From Aspidapion aeneum (lineage: Eukaryota; Arthropoda; Insecta; Coleoptera; Brentidae), in contig CAUYVT010000093.1 of NCBI GenBank assembly GCA_963576565.1, positions 92,001 to 156,000 of the forward strand: a stretch of DNA of 64,000 nucleotides, read 5' to 3'. The position numbers were made by a program, and so were the translations under genes. Positions 22,546 through 34,377 of this stretch are shown piece after piece. The notes below the pieces were generated by a model that saw only the letters and a program-made list of their open reading frames with translations, ran no database searches and had not been told where the DNA came from. The stretch's first letter is position 1; every line of letters begins with the position of its first letter.

Positions 22546-23925
22546 CTTCTTGAACATAATGGAGTCGCTAAGCAGAACTGCAGCGCATAGTTCGAGCCTG
22601 GGCATAGACTGGGTCTTTAACGGGGCTACCTTCGATTTTCCTGATATGAGGAAAGTTTGAATGTTTCCCGATGTCTGCTCTATGCGGAAATAGACAACAC
22701 TGCCATAACCAATTTGAGAAGAGTCACCAAACGCATGCAGTTCGATCCGAGATGGACGATCTAAAAAACACCTTCTAGGTATAGTGATCTTTGATAGATC
22801 TTCAAGTTGTGACTGGAATTTTCTCCATGTGACTAATATACTATTTGGCGGTGGTTCATCCCAAGAAGTTTTGGCAAGCCAACGTTGCTGCATAAGATGT
22901 TTAGCAAACAATAAAACTGGCGATAAAAATCCTAGCGGATCGTAGATTTTAGCTATCATTGATAGGATACTTCGTTTGGTACAGGGGCAATCAACAGCCG
23001 AATAGGAAAAGGAAAAAATATCTGAGCAGGGATTCCATTGCAAACCTAGGACCTTAACAAAGACAGGGTCTTCTTTATCAAAGGTACAGGGCATCTGGAG
23101 ATGCGAAGAAGCCATAGATTGCAACACAGCAGGGTGGTTGCTAGCCCATTTTCTTAATTGAAACCCGCCTTGAGATAAAAGTTCGATCAATTCCATTTGT
23201 AAGCTAAGTAGATTTTCCAACGAATTTTCACCTACTAAGCAATCATCAATGAAAATATGATAATGTAGAACTTCTGCAGCTCTGGGATACTGTTTTCCCT
23301 GTAACTCTGCTAATTTTTGCAAAGTTCTGAGCGCCAAGTAGGGTGAACTCGACACACCATACGTAACAGTATTTAATTCATATTCCTGTACTGGAGCCTC
23401 CTGAGAAAAGCGCCATAAGAAGCGTTGGAACTGCCTTTGTGATTTATCTATAAGAATTTGGCGATACATTTGCCGAATATCACATATAAATACGAAAGCA
23501 AAATACCTGAAAAGTAGTAAGATGGACGAGATATCTTTTTGTAGTTTTGGACCAGTTAAAAGAACATCATTAAGGGAGGATCCAGTGGAGGTCTTAGATG
23601 ACGCGTCAAAGACGACGCGTATTTTTTTACCTTGATTGATACCAAAATGAGGTATGTAATATGCAGAATTGCACTTGAATTGATTTTTTGAAAGGAGACT
23701 CATGTTTCCTGAATCTAAGTAGTCTTGCATAAACGCAATGTAGTCTTTTTGAAAAGAAGGTTGCTTAGAAAGGCGTATCTCTAAAGAGTGAAATCTACGT
23801 AGGGCTTGATTGTAGGAATCCCCAAGGTGGGGATCAGATTGTTTGAAAGGCAAATGCACAACAAAGCGGCCAGTAGTATCACGAAAGGTCGTGTTTTTGA
23901 AATACTTCTCGCATTTTTGGGGCAT
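22522..23925 (-). pseudogene. BEL1 pol, reverse transcriptase and start of RNase H
   Basis: A 467-codon frame starting just upstream of RT (TTGRFVVHLPFK, LGDSYNQALRRFHSLE). RT motifs in order are IRVVFDASSKT, SLNDVLLTGP, FICDIRQMYRQI, LNTVTYGVSSSPYLA and the catalytic FIDDCLVG. The connection domain follows, then RNase H begins (HAFGDSSQIGYGSVVYF, MPRLELCAAVLL). The frame ends at a stop at 22,522 caused by a frameshift into the integrase frame. Upstream, sequence jumps from gag to this point near 23,945, so protease is absent and this region has no natural start. Identity to the second BEL element is moderate: they are different families of the same superfamily. Confidence 0.9.
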
Positions 23926-23945
23926 TAAATATTTTATTATAATGG

Positions 23946-24513
23946 CGCGTAGCTTCAGCGCTTATCTTGATATCTTATTACAAGGGCCTCATATGCAATG
24001 AGATAATTGTTATCCGTAAGTGTCTTTTTTCATAGAAAGCCGCAAATGTTGAAATTTGATGACGTCAGTAATGGAGCTAATATTATGCACTAAACTGTTG
24101 TACATGTCAAGCCAACTTGACCAATCTTTTGTATTGCCATCGAAAATTGGCACTTGTAGCTGTTGAAGTCGGACTTAAGATAGCTTTGCCTCTTGCAATG
24201 AAGAATTTAAGAGATTACTAGCAGGATTGTCCTCCTGATATATTTTATGTTTAATCGCCTTAATGTTAAAATAAAATATGTCCGCCTCGACTCTGACTTT
24301 GTCATGTGATTCAAAGTCCGAGTCATCGGCTAACATCATAATGACCGAATTATGATTGGTTTTAAAGTCCTGATACATATCATCAGATTCTTCAGCGCGT
24401 ACCAAAAAATTAACTTTATAATTTGAATCGCTCGCCACTTTTTTCCCAATGTCATCGGTCTCTTTTAGCCGATTATACGCCGCTGTCAACAATAAACAAA
24501 ATTGAAAACACAA
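23946..24513 (-). pseudogene. BEL1 gag remnant
   Basis: Read on the minus strand, the first part has an acidic block (SVIMMLADDSDF) that matches HNDVIMLIDDSDD of the second BEL gag. After a frameshift near 24,175 it continues VPIFDGNTKDWSSWLDMYN, matching IPIFRGDKKLWPSFFDLFN, and then NNYLIAYEALVIRYQDKR, matching NYKIAYDKLVNRNQNKR. Another frameshift lies between these. At about 23,945 gag stops and sequence continues directly into the pre-RT region, so the gag C-terminus, zinc knuckles and protease were deleted. Confidence 0.8.
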
Positions 24514-24735
24514 AAGATTGGTTTAACAACAATATCAAGATAAGCTATAAATTAGCTGCAATGGGCAGCTGTATCAATAAACTGCTTAGCTGGCAACACA
24601 AATTTTCAAAAATAATAAAAAATATTTTTCGAAAATAAATGATGTTATTTTGGCATAGATTTGCAAACTATTTTGCCAAATAATAAATTTTTATTTCATT
24701 CTAACTGCATGTATAAAAACTATAGAACCGAATAC

Positions 24736-25450
24736 ACTCGCGGCTACAGACTAAAATGCACTCTGGCTCCTTCGATTTCGAGGTTATGTTTTAATTGTTT
24801 TGTTTTTGTTTAAATGGCCTGGAGCATGGAATAAATAAATTTCTTCGATGGTGGAAGTGATTGAAGTCCTTTCGAGTTTTAAAAATTAGTATTAAAAATA
24901 TTTGTCGTGTCGTTAGTTCGGTCAAATTTAGTTGAAAATAGCGCTACTAACGAAATAGGGTGTCTTTCTAACATATTTTTTCAAAAAAAAAACTTCCCTG
25001 ACTTCTGTCGCGGGATCCTAGCGGGTGTGAAACAAAACCGAACCGAACCGAACTTAACCGAATCGAATTATCGGTTTAGTTCGGTTTGGTTTCACAACCT
25101 CTGGGATGCCGGTTCGGTTCAGTTCCGTTCCGTTCGGTTCGGTTCGGTTTTGTTTCACACCCGCTAGGATCCCGCGAAAGAAGCCAGGGAAGTTCTTTTT
25201 TTGAAAAAATATGTTAGAAAGACACCCTATTTCGTTACTAGCGCTATTTTGAACTAAATTTGACCGAACTAACGACACGACAAATATTTTTAATACTAAT
25301 TTTTAAAACTCGAAAGGACTTCAAACACTTCCACCATCGAAGAAATTTATTTATTCCATGCTTCCAGGCTATTTAAACAAAAACAAAACAATTAAAACAT
25401 AACCTCGAAATCGAAAGAGCCAGAGTGCATTTTAGTCTGTAGCCGCGAGT
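24736..25450. mobile_element. 715-bp foldback element with 9-bp target duplication
   Basis: An almost complete inverted repeat: the left arm from ACTCGCGGCTACAGAC runs inward for about 300 bp and is repeated inverted to the right end, with few differences. The centre holds CCGAA pentamer runs on opposite strands. The 9-bp flank ACCGAATAC is present on both sides (24,727-24,735 and 25,451-25,459). Long arms plus a 9-bp duplication are typical of Mutator-like foldback elements. No transposase. It sits in the BEL1 leader, so it arrived after BEL1. Confidence 0.9.
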
Positions 25451-25717
25451 ACCGAATACGTCTTTTACACAGCAGTAGCTTATTTCGTTTGGGTGGATTC
25501 GAAGTTATTAGGTGACCTCAGGTGACTTGAAGCAAAAAAAAATCTTTATTTGCTCGATTTCGAGGATATCAAGTATAATCGTTTTATTTTTAGAAACTGA
25601 TCTGAGGTTACCTCGGCTATCGGATAGGTTACCTATTTGATATAAAAAAATAGGGTTTTGGCACACGGGGTGCTAAAATAGGTGCTGGACTCAGAATTGG
25701 GGGAAGAAGGATCAAAA

Positions 25718-26090
25718 TGTGCACACAGGGGGTGCACAGGTGGCCAATGGGGCACAAAAAGACAGGGTCTTAACTTTAGTATTACCAACTGAGTGATAAA
25801 GTAATGATACGACCCATAAAACCACTGATTAGGGTAGCACTTACCTTCAGCTTGGGTGTTGACAGGTCTAGGGGTACCCCTCTCGATGATCTTGCGGCTA
25901 TGGGCTGAATTTGGTGCGTTTCTGGGAAGCGCGTGTAATAGAACACTATACAGAGGGTCCGTATTTTAATTGATCCGAACTGGTCGGGCGACTTAACGGA
26001 AGTGCTACGAAAAGGGAATACAAAATTCAAGAAACTTAAAGAATAACTAAAAAATAAAAAATAGGTATAAATGTCAACGCGGATTAAACA
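25718..26090 (-). repeat. BEL1 5' LTR
   Basis: 373 bp, with the same ends as 20,118-20,569 but lacking about 80 bp. The adjoining inner sequence on the minus strand (TTTTGATCCTTCTTCCCC) would be the primer-binding region. It lacks a clean TGG start, so it is degenerate or offset. Confidence 0.95.
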
Positions 26091-28248
26091 AAAACATTAA
26101 TCTTTGTGTCATAGCCTGTAAAAAGCCGACAAATTGTGCCAAGTTTTATTGCAAAACAGTAAACATTACAGCAAAGTTGTTGTCGCCCAGTACATACGTT
26201 CTAAAAATGGTAATGATGTAGCGCCTATTACAAAAATAGATTCCGATAAATTGTTTATAAAGGAGAATATAGTGATTGCAACGAGATGTTTATTTGACAT
26301 ATGTAGAATTATTTGAATTTTCGGCACTAAAATAAAAAATTACGAAAATAAACAAACAATAAAGTTTTATTGTCTAGTTACTTTTTAACACTCTGTATCA
26401 AAATTGTTATTCAAGCAAATGAAAGCCATACTAGTATTGTTGTAACGTGCTAACTTTGAGTTTTCCAAAGTGATTTGTAACGTCGTCTAAAAAAAAAATT
26501 AAGATCATAAAAATGTTACTTATTTTTAAAAACGCTCTGTATTTTTAACAGTTCAACAGTTTATTTTACATTATTTTATTTGGTAGATAGGTATCTTTTG
26601 AAAATATCGTTACGTCTAAGAAATCCACATTCGTTTCCATCTTTTTAGATTTTTTTAATTTAAAATTATTAGTTAAAACCCCCCTGTACTCCGAACCTGT
26701 ATACGTCACACCAGTCCAGCAATACTTGTTTTAAAGAGAAACAATTTGTTAATGCTTACCGTAAATTCTAGCAAGTTATCTTACATATATAGCCGCCTGG
26801 AAATTTTTTTTCTACTCAACACCCACACCATATATTAAAAAAAAAAGAAATATTTTTTATTTCTTGAAAGAAAATAAAGCAATATAATTTTTAATCGGTG
26901 CCAAGTTTCATTGCTCTAGCATTTGAGTTTTATACAGAATTTTATTGAGATAGATGCAATTAAAAATGATACACCCTGTACCTTTGCTCTTCACTAGGTT
27001 CGGGATGAGCACCACTTCGTAAAATAATACCATAGTGTTGTATTATAAACGTGCCAAGTTTCATTATGATACGCAAAAATGCAGACAAAAGTGGCTTAGG
27101 CTCCGGACTAAATTTCTTAAAATTGGTAGTCAAGAGTGTGTTTAGTAAAAAACAGTCAAATCAGAATGTTCAAAAAAAAAATAGTGTTTCTTAATGACAA
27201 ATTATGAAAACCTGTCATTCAGGGACACAATGTTTGAATCCATCAGATCAAAAAATATTTTTTGAATCTCATTGGTTTAAATGACACTCTGTTTTTTTTA
27301 CTTCAAGTCAAGCGGCTTTAGTAGTCCGTTTATTTAGACTCACCTGATTCCAAGCAAAGTGCACCAGAGCCAATTGCCGGCACAGTTTGGGAATTCTTCC
27401 CTTGATGGGACTCCCCAATTGATGGTGGCAACCTATGTATTAAACTCACTATAAAACCATAAGAAATAAACTTTAGCTTCGCCCTCTAGCGGTTCCACCA
27501 GTATAGAACCTTTTAGAGCCTAAAGCTATTATGCCAGGTTCTAAAAGCAACTCAAAAACGTCCTCTATCCTATTATAGAACTAGATTTGGTAATGTCCTG
27601 GCGATTCCGTTGAATACCATGACACCTTTAGAATAAAGAATTTTTGAGTGCCCTGATGAAACCAATAAAAAAGTAAACATAGTCAAAATAACATCACTTA
27701 AATTGTTTGTATTTGTTTTTTAAAGTGTTAAAGGCGTATAATTCAACACTTTTAAATGTTTTTATCGTGCAATTTCCACACAATCAAGAGGGCCAGTGCA
27801 ATGATATCCGTTGTGCCTGCAGGTTGGAGGGAAACCTCTTATATTGTCCGTCTAAACAGGCCTTATCTAGGCCTGGGTGCCCTACCCAGGAGGACGGAAG
27901 CTCAACAATTATTAATTATTGTGCTTTAAATAATCATTCTTGCAATAGGTAGGTACCAACCTGTACCTCGGTATAGAAGTACCTAAAAAAACTAAAACAC
28001 GAAAGTATTTATTTACTTCTGTTAGAACCCTTAAGGAAACAAGGTTTTAATATGGCCGCCTAAATACAAAATAATTAGGTTTACCTTTAGGCCTTCCTAT
28101 AAAACCTTTTTAAAATGCCTAAAAGTAATGGCAAAAACCAAAAGTCTAAAGTTTATATTTACCACTCTAAAAAACCTTAAAAAAACTAGGTTCTATGTGG
28201 CCGCCCATATAATCATATTTACTATTAAACTACTGGTAACTATAAAAA

Positions 28249-28977
28249 TACTCTGCCAATTTATGGGCCCCTAAGCTCACACTAGGTACTATAGTTATAG
28301 TGTACGTGTGAGCTAATATAACTAAAAACTGAAATATATTTTATTCAACTCCAGACTAAATTACCTTTTGTTTGATACCACACAAGCCATGTTTTGACTT
28401 AAACCCAAATTTTTGAAATCTACCCCCACCCTTAAAAAAAACAAAAACTAAAATGTTTTTCGCTAAACTCCGGACTCAATTACCTTTCGTTTGATATCAC
28501 ACACGCCATATTTTCACTTAAACTCTAATTTTTAAAATATACCCCCACCCCTTTTTTTAAAATAAATTAAAATGTATTTTGTTTAACTGCAGACTCAATT
28601 ACCTTTCGTTTGATATCACACACGCCATATTTTCACATAAACTCTAATTTTGAAATCTACCCCCACCCTTTTATTTGGTTTCTGTTCGGTGATTTTTGAC
28701 CCAGCCTAGGTACCAAATTTCGTTAAAATCGGCCAAGCGGTTTTTGAGTTATGCGCGTTGGTCGTTACAGACAGACATACAGACAGACAGACAGACAGAC
28801 AGACATACAGAGAGACAGACAGACAGACAGACAGACGGCGCAACAAGAAAGTTTCAAAATCATCTAAAACGCAAAGATATATAAAAATTTTTGAAATCGG
28901 AGCAACTTTTTTTTTCTCGAAAAAATTAGGATCACCATAGCTCACACTACTATAGTATAGTATATGTGTGAGCTAAT
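28249..28977 (+). mobile_element. Hairpin-ended element H, copy 2
   Basis: Same parts as 3,977-4,704: TACTCTGCC start, hairpin with AGCTCACAC stem, three ~115-bp tandem units (28,330-28,675), the GCCAAGCGGTTTTTGAG stretch, an ACAG/ACAT microsatellite of about 65 bp (28,769-28,836), and the second hairpin ending CTAAT. Unit A carries the empty site (TATAAAACTAAAAGG near 18,925). The filled site keeps A runs on both sides with no more than a few shared bases, so a target duplication is absent or very short. Confidence 0.85.
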
Positions 28978-29154
28978 AAAAGGATATAAGGTAACCTTTT
29001 AGCCCTGTTATAACACACTTGATGACCTAAAGTAATTAAAAAAACTAAATGGCCAAAAGTTATATTTATTTCTTTTTAAAAACTTTAGGTAAAAGGGTTT
29101 TATAAGACCATCTTTATAAATCAGAACCGAACCGAACCGAAGGAATATCAGTTT

Positions 29155-30799
29155 GTCAGTCAGACTGACATAATATTAGATAATATTAGAAATAAATTGG
29201 CAGGAAAGGATGAGGAAATTAGTGACCTTGAGCTTCGAAACAGAGAGCTTGCAAGAGCTTTGGAAAAACTGGAGCATAATCTAAAGGTGAAGGAAGCAAT
29301 TATTGAGAAGTTGGAAAGCCTATTAACATTGCAGAATATGAGAATCACAGGAGAATCTAAAACAACAGACAAAGACCTAAAAAGCATCTCAGTTAAGAAA
29401 AAAATTACGAAAACAAAATCCTCTCAAACGGACAACAATCAAAAATCAAGAAAAAAGAAAAATGCAAAAACACAGACAAGAAAACTGCCAACCTTGGAAA
29501 AGTTCGAGAGCCAGAAAACAGTGAGCTCTGAAACTCAAACTCAAACCATGTTTGAACTACCTTACAACACACAGGTGGATGCACATAATATGGAAACACA
29601 AACACCAGTTTCAACTATACATCTTATTGCACCAACTCTAAATATGAAAGAACAATTCTCACTAAAAAATGATCAATTAGAAAAGCATAGAATTTTATTG
29701 GTAGCCGGAAATTTGGGAAAAGATCTAGTCCCAAATATGGCTAAACAAGCTTCAGGTATTAATATATCATCAATTATAAAAGCAAATGCAAGCGATAATG
29801 AATTAATTAATACCGCACTCAAAATGTCACAAAAATTTACCAAAAATGACGTAATTATTCTATGGCCCCAAAAAAGTAATAAAAACCTAATTGATACCTA
29901 TACTTTCAAGTGCAAAAATACCAATCCGTTGATTTTAACCCAACCATATAGATATGACGACAAAAATTTGAATGACATTATTTATAACAGCAACCTTTCT
30001 CTTTTTAAGCAACTTTACCTAAGGAAAATAAAAAACGATTGTGTATTGGAGACAAACTTAATTATAAGAAGGACCAATTACTACAGTGACAACAGAAATA
30101 TTACCAAAATAGGAAAATCATTTTTGGGAAAAGGTTAATATCAATAAGACAGAGTATATTGGTGGAACGAAACAGGATCTAATCTTAAATACTGGGCAGC
30201 GAATGCAGTCCTGTGATGAGTATAAATACTTGGGTCTAAAAATTACAGCTGACGGAACACTAGACAAAGCTATAAAAGATAGAAACGTACAAGGAAGAAA
30301 AGCAATAACTTTATTAAATGGAATAATTTGGGACCAAAGTATATCAAAACATAACAAAAAGCTTATATATAACACCATTGTAAAAAGTATTATTACATAC
30401 GGCTCAGAAGTATGGCCAATCAAAGATAGAACAGAAAAAATGCTTTCCGCTACGGAGATGGACTATTGGAGAAAAGCAGCAGGGAAAATAAAAAAGAGAA
30501 ACAATTACCAATCAAAGAATAAGAGAAATTATGACAGTGGGTGAACGTACTCTAGTGGATGATATAAGAACAAAACAACTGGTGTGGTACGGACATGTCC
30601 AAAGAATGGATGATGGAAGACTACCTAAACAAATATTACAATGGAAACCAACTGGACGAAGAAAACGAGGAAGACCAAGAAGAAGCTGGAGAGAAGGAAT
30701 AGATAGTGAAATAAGAATAAGAGGCCTAGATGATGAATTATGGGCAAACAGAAGCGAGTGGAGATTGGGTATCGGAAGACGTAGAACGTTGTGAAACCG

Positions 30800-30844
<45 letters not shown>

Positions 30845-30915
30845 TGGGAAAAGCAGCTTTCAGTCACATAAAAAGTTTTTTTCAATTGTCGATGGACTTA
30901 ACAGCGGTACAGTAG
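29155..30915 (+). pseudogene. LINE 1 ORF1 (coiled coil plus esterase-like domain), split
   Basis: The frame is open from the insertion junction, so the true N-terminus is missing. The first ~60 residues form a charged coiled coil (LRNRELARALEKLEHNLK). A Lys/Gln-rich linker follows with repeated T-Q-T motifs. From about residue 165 the pattern HRILLVAGNLGKDL, then DVIILWP, RYDDKNLNDIIYNSN and a C-terminal NITKIGKSFLGK follows the order of GDSL/SGNH-esterase domains seen in CR1-group ORF1. The catalytic Ser-containing GDS has changed to AGN. A foreign LINE interrupts after residue ~313. The last codons (AAFSHIKSFFQ) resume at 30,854 and end at TAG 30,913-30,915. ORF1 proteins bind the LINE RNA. 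Confidence 0.6.
30134..30840 (+). mobile_element. 5'-truncated RTE-like LINE inside LINE 1
   Basis: About 707 bp matching the 3' end of the 5,107-8,455 LINE (plus strand here). It codes for the RT C-terminus: DEYKYLGLKITADGTLDKAI, ITYGSEVWPIKDRTEKM, TKQLVWYGHVQRM and the basic RRKRGRPRRSW, with a frameshift near 30,490. It ends in a TA tail (30,806-30,840). A 13-bp target duplication, TTTTTGGGAAAAG, flanks it (30,121-30,133 and 30,841-30,853), proving retrotransposition into LINE 1. Confidence 0.92.
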
Positions 30916-30929
30916 TTGACACTATCACC

Positions 30930-33668
30930 AAAATAAATCAAGGTAAAAGCAGAAACAAATTAAAAAATAATAATAACAACAATAATGTAATCTTAGAATT
31001 AAATAGGTCTTTAGAAACCAGCTACAATTCTGATAGCAACAATTTAGCTACAACCGCAAATCACTGCTGGTCCGCAATGCATCTTAATGTTCAGGGTTTA
31101 TCAAATAAACTTAATTTGATTGAGTTAAATATACAAAGGTACGATCCAACGTTTCTGTGCTCCTCTGAGCATTGGATGAATAGTGATAACTTACCTTTCT
31201 TTACACCGAACGGTTATGTAAAAGTTTGTGAGTTTAGCAGATAACACCATCAACACGGAGGTACGGTTATCTTCGCAAAAAAAGAAGTTGTAAATAAGTG
31301 CTCAGTTTTAAAAAAAAAATGTGAATACTCTGTGGAAACACTTATTGAATGCTCTGCAATTAAATTTGAAAACTATTGCATACTTTTAGTATACAGACCT
31401 GGAACATCTACTGAATATGAAACATTTTTGGACATTTTCTCGGACCTCTTGAATAATATTCTTAATGAATTTTCCAATATTTTAGTGTGTGCTGACTTAA
31501 ATATAGACCGCCTGCCCGGCAGTAAAGACAAAAAATATTTTAAAATATTAAGCGACATTTTAGAGTTGTTGGCATTAACCTCTTTGGTGCATGATGCGAC
31601 AAGAATTTTTACCAACAAGAATAATACTACCAGTACCTCTGGCACTGACTATGTCATTACATCACACCCTGAGTCTTTTAGTTATAAAAACTTTGACGCA
31701 GGTTTTTCCGACCATTTTTGTCAAATTGTTCAGCATAACTCTAAAAACAATATATCCTCCACAGTCGACTCGTCCCTTGAAGGGAGCATGAGACAAATTA
31801 GGGTTGTTAATAGTAGCACTATAAATAATTTTTATTTCTGGTTTGATCAACAAACTATTGAATTTACAAATACCGACATAAACAAAAATTTTGAGCATTT
31901 CTTCGACAGCGTTATCTGGAGTTTTCAAGTTCATATAATTTTGCCCAGTTAAAAACTTAAATAACAAAATCCCTCTGAAAATAAAAAAAATATACTTTCC
32001 AACAATCTGCTAAAGGAAATGGAGGAACTAAAAAATCTACACTGGCTACAAAAACGCACTGGTAATTCACAACTTAAAATTCTTTACAAAAGTCGGAAAA
32101 AAGAAATTGACCTTAAAATAAAAAATGAAAAAGAAAAATACTTCAACGAAAAAATTAATAACTCAAAAAATAAAATAAAAACTACATGGAGTATTATTAA
32201 TAATCTAAGTGGAAAAAAATCTAAAACCTCACACTCTATAGATCAAATCCGGGATAGCAGTAATGTAATTATAACTAATGCTATGGAGATTGCTAACAAC
32301 TTTAGCAGTTATTTGTCCTCTGTTGTTGCTGACAAGTTCCAATCTCATTTCCAGGGCAGCTTGTCCGCAGATTGCACAACCACTAAGAAAAATCACAAAT
32401 CATTTACTTTTACCGAAGTTACTACACATGATGTTAAACTCGCACTGAAATGCTTGCCAAACAAAAAATCGGCGGGACCCGATGAAATACCCATATCCCT
32501 ACTGAAAAATGCTTCTTTGAAAATGATAACTTGCCTTACTTTTCTGATAAATCTATCTATATCTAAAGGTACCTACCCTTCTCACCTAAAAGAAGCTAAT
32601 ATCTTACCTATCTATAAAAGGGGCGACCATTTGTCGGTGGAAAACTATCGTCCGATTTCTTTATTGAACAGTTTCTCTAAGGTCTTTGAAAAAGTTCTAT
32701 GCAACCAAATAAATCAATTTCTTAAAAAATATCAGATCTTAACTCCAAGCCAACACGGTTTCAGAGAACTGCACTCAACCGAAACAGCCAGCATTGACTT
32801 TGTTCAACAGATCTACAACAAACTAGACCAAGGCGATAGAGTTGTTGCACTATTGTTTGATCTAACCCGTGCTTTTGATACCATAGACCCTAACTTTGTA
32901 TATAAAAAACTCGAAAAACTAGGTATCCAAAACCCCCTTAGTAACTGCATTAAATCTTTTCTTACAGATAGAAAATTTAAAATCAAAATAGGAAGCACAT
33001 ATTCAGAATCTACAGAATCATAGGCACGCCCCAAGGCAGTGTGCTTGCATCTTTAATATTTTTGCTGTTTATTAACGATCTTCCCGAATATATCACGTGG
33101 GGTCTTGTGTTTATGTTCGCCGATGATACGTCCATCGTTGTATCCGCAAAAGATACAAATTTTCTTCATGAAAAAATTAACTTAACCCTAAATGAATTTT
33201 CGAACTGGTACAAGCAAAACAATCTGATCATAAATGTCTCTAAAACTGTCTTTATGGAATTTAAAACAAAGTCCCGTAAACCTACCGACCTCAATATAAT
33301 CTTTAATGACATCCCTTTGCCAGTTAGCGATAGCTCAAAATTTTTGGGAACTATTGTCGATACTCATTTCGAGTGGAGTTTACACATAAGTAGTGTATGC
33401 TCAAAACTTAATACATGCTACTTCATGATTAAGTCACTTAAAAACTCTCTCAGTATAAAAAATCTCATTACTGTGTATTATGCTAATGCATACTCGGCTC
33501 TAGCCTATGGTGTGGCAGTATGGGGTAGTGCTCAGGATGTGGAAAGAGTATTGGTAGGTCAAAAGAGACTTATAAGATTAATTTTCAATATACCTTACAA
33601 CGGTACTTGTCGCTCTGCATTTAAGGATAATAAAATTATTACAATAACAAGTATTTACATATATAAAC
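30930..33668 (+). pseudogene. LINE 1 ORF2, endonuclease and reverse transcriptase
   Basis: APE endonuclease: HLNVQGLSNKLN near 31,070, LCSSEHWM, then a stop at 31,242, VYRPGTSTEYETFLD, CADLNIDRLP near 31,495 and FSDHFCQIVQ near 31,715. A frameshift follows near 31,945. RT: KSAGPDEIPISLLK near 32,470, YRPISLLNSFSK, QHGFRELHST, LFDLTRAFDTID near 32,865, a frameshift near 33,020, then TPQGSVLASLIF and the catalytic MFADDTSIVV near 33,115. The frame is cut at 33,668 by a BEL insertion and resumes at 40,199. At least one stop and two frameshifts, so not functional. Confidence 0.85.
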
Positions 33669-34144
33669 TGTTATGCCCGCAGTAAGAAAAACGATAACTG
33701 CAATGGACTGTATATATTTTAATTAATGAAAGCGCGAACAAACATAAATATATTGATATGAAATTACGAAATAATTAAAAGGTCCATAGGTTAATTGTGG
33801 GTACCACACAACGGAAATCAGAGACAAAGCACTCACCAGTTTGCAGCCAATTTCTCCACGTTCCAAGGGGCCGCTGTCTGGATCTAATGATGTCATCACG
33901 TAGCTGAAGGGCTGAAGTTTCTAGTTCTATGCTTCAGTACACCAAAATCGAGCACTTTCAAGTGTAGAAATTTGAAATAGTTGGAGAAAGTAAATTAACA
34001 CGCCATTTCTCGAGGCGGTCGAAAAAGGATCTCACTGATTCTTGGTGCGCATGTCCAAAATGCGCGAAAATGCACTCTGTCCGTCATCCAATTGTGTGGT
34101 TTTTAAAATTTACTAACAACCTCGAAATTTAGCGGGAGCTAACA
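33669..34144 (-). repeat. BEL2 3' LTR
   Basis: 476 bp, TGT...ACA. The adjoining inner sequence on the minus strand has a short purine tract (TTTTGGAGGGCAG) near 34,147-34,159 that may be the polypurine tract. Confidence 0.93.
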
Positions 34145-34377
34145 TAACTGCCCTCCAAAACACACAATTTTAGAATATCAGCCGGACAGATATAGATATA
34201 AGAAAAATGATCGACCGATAAATATAAATGAATGAAAAACAGATAAGTAGCGTAGGTTTATTTAGAGATAACGAAAACCCGAAAAAGTTAAAACAAACAA
34301 ACAAAATTAAAAAAAATAATAAAGAATTACCTATTGTAATAATTCACTTCAATAGGTACAAAAAATTAAAATTACTT

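Larger units (their letters stand above)
20118..26090 (-). mobile_element. BEL/Pao LTR retrotransposon 1, internally deleted
   Basis: A 5.97-kb element inserted into unit A. Both LTRs run from TGTGCACACAGGG to GATTAAACA. The target duplication is AAAAC (20,113-20,117 and 26,091-26,095), and the empty site GACAAAAACATTAATC is present in unit B (41,669-41,684). Contents read right to left: 5' LTR, leader with a foldback insertion, truncated gag, RT-RNase H, integrase, polypurine tract, 3' LTR. Protease and much of gag are missing. The LTRs differ at about seven positions plus an ~80-bp deletion in the right one, so it is the oldest of the three LTR elements here. Confidence 0.95.
13261..27121 (+). 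repeat. Tandem duplication, unit A
   Basis: Without insertions this unit is about 3.3 kb: 13,261-13,331, 17,899-20,117 and 26,096-27,121. It matches unit B (27,122-45,455) at about 97 percent where I compared it. Unit A begins at ATTGGTAGTC, right after a flank not found in B. It ends in TTTCTTAAAAT, directly followed by the ATTGGTAGTC that starts unit B, so the copies are head to tail. Its insertions are a 4.57-kb TTAA-flanked element and a BEL retrotransposon. The body has no recognised gene. Two short conserved frames (18,401-18,646 and 26,134-26,316) are discussed under rejected items. Confidence 0.85.

Noticed and set aside
26134..26316. 60-codon frame present in both units (also 41,718-41,900), followed by AATAAA-like words
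   Set aside because: No ATG, no recognised motif, and the two differences between copies both change residues. Kept only as part of the unit.
28706..28945. Minus-strand 79-codon frame across the short microsatellite of element H copy 2
   Set aside because: It is produced by the stop-free repeat plus flanks. The matching frames in copies 1 and 3 differ in length and ends, so there is no common protein.
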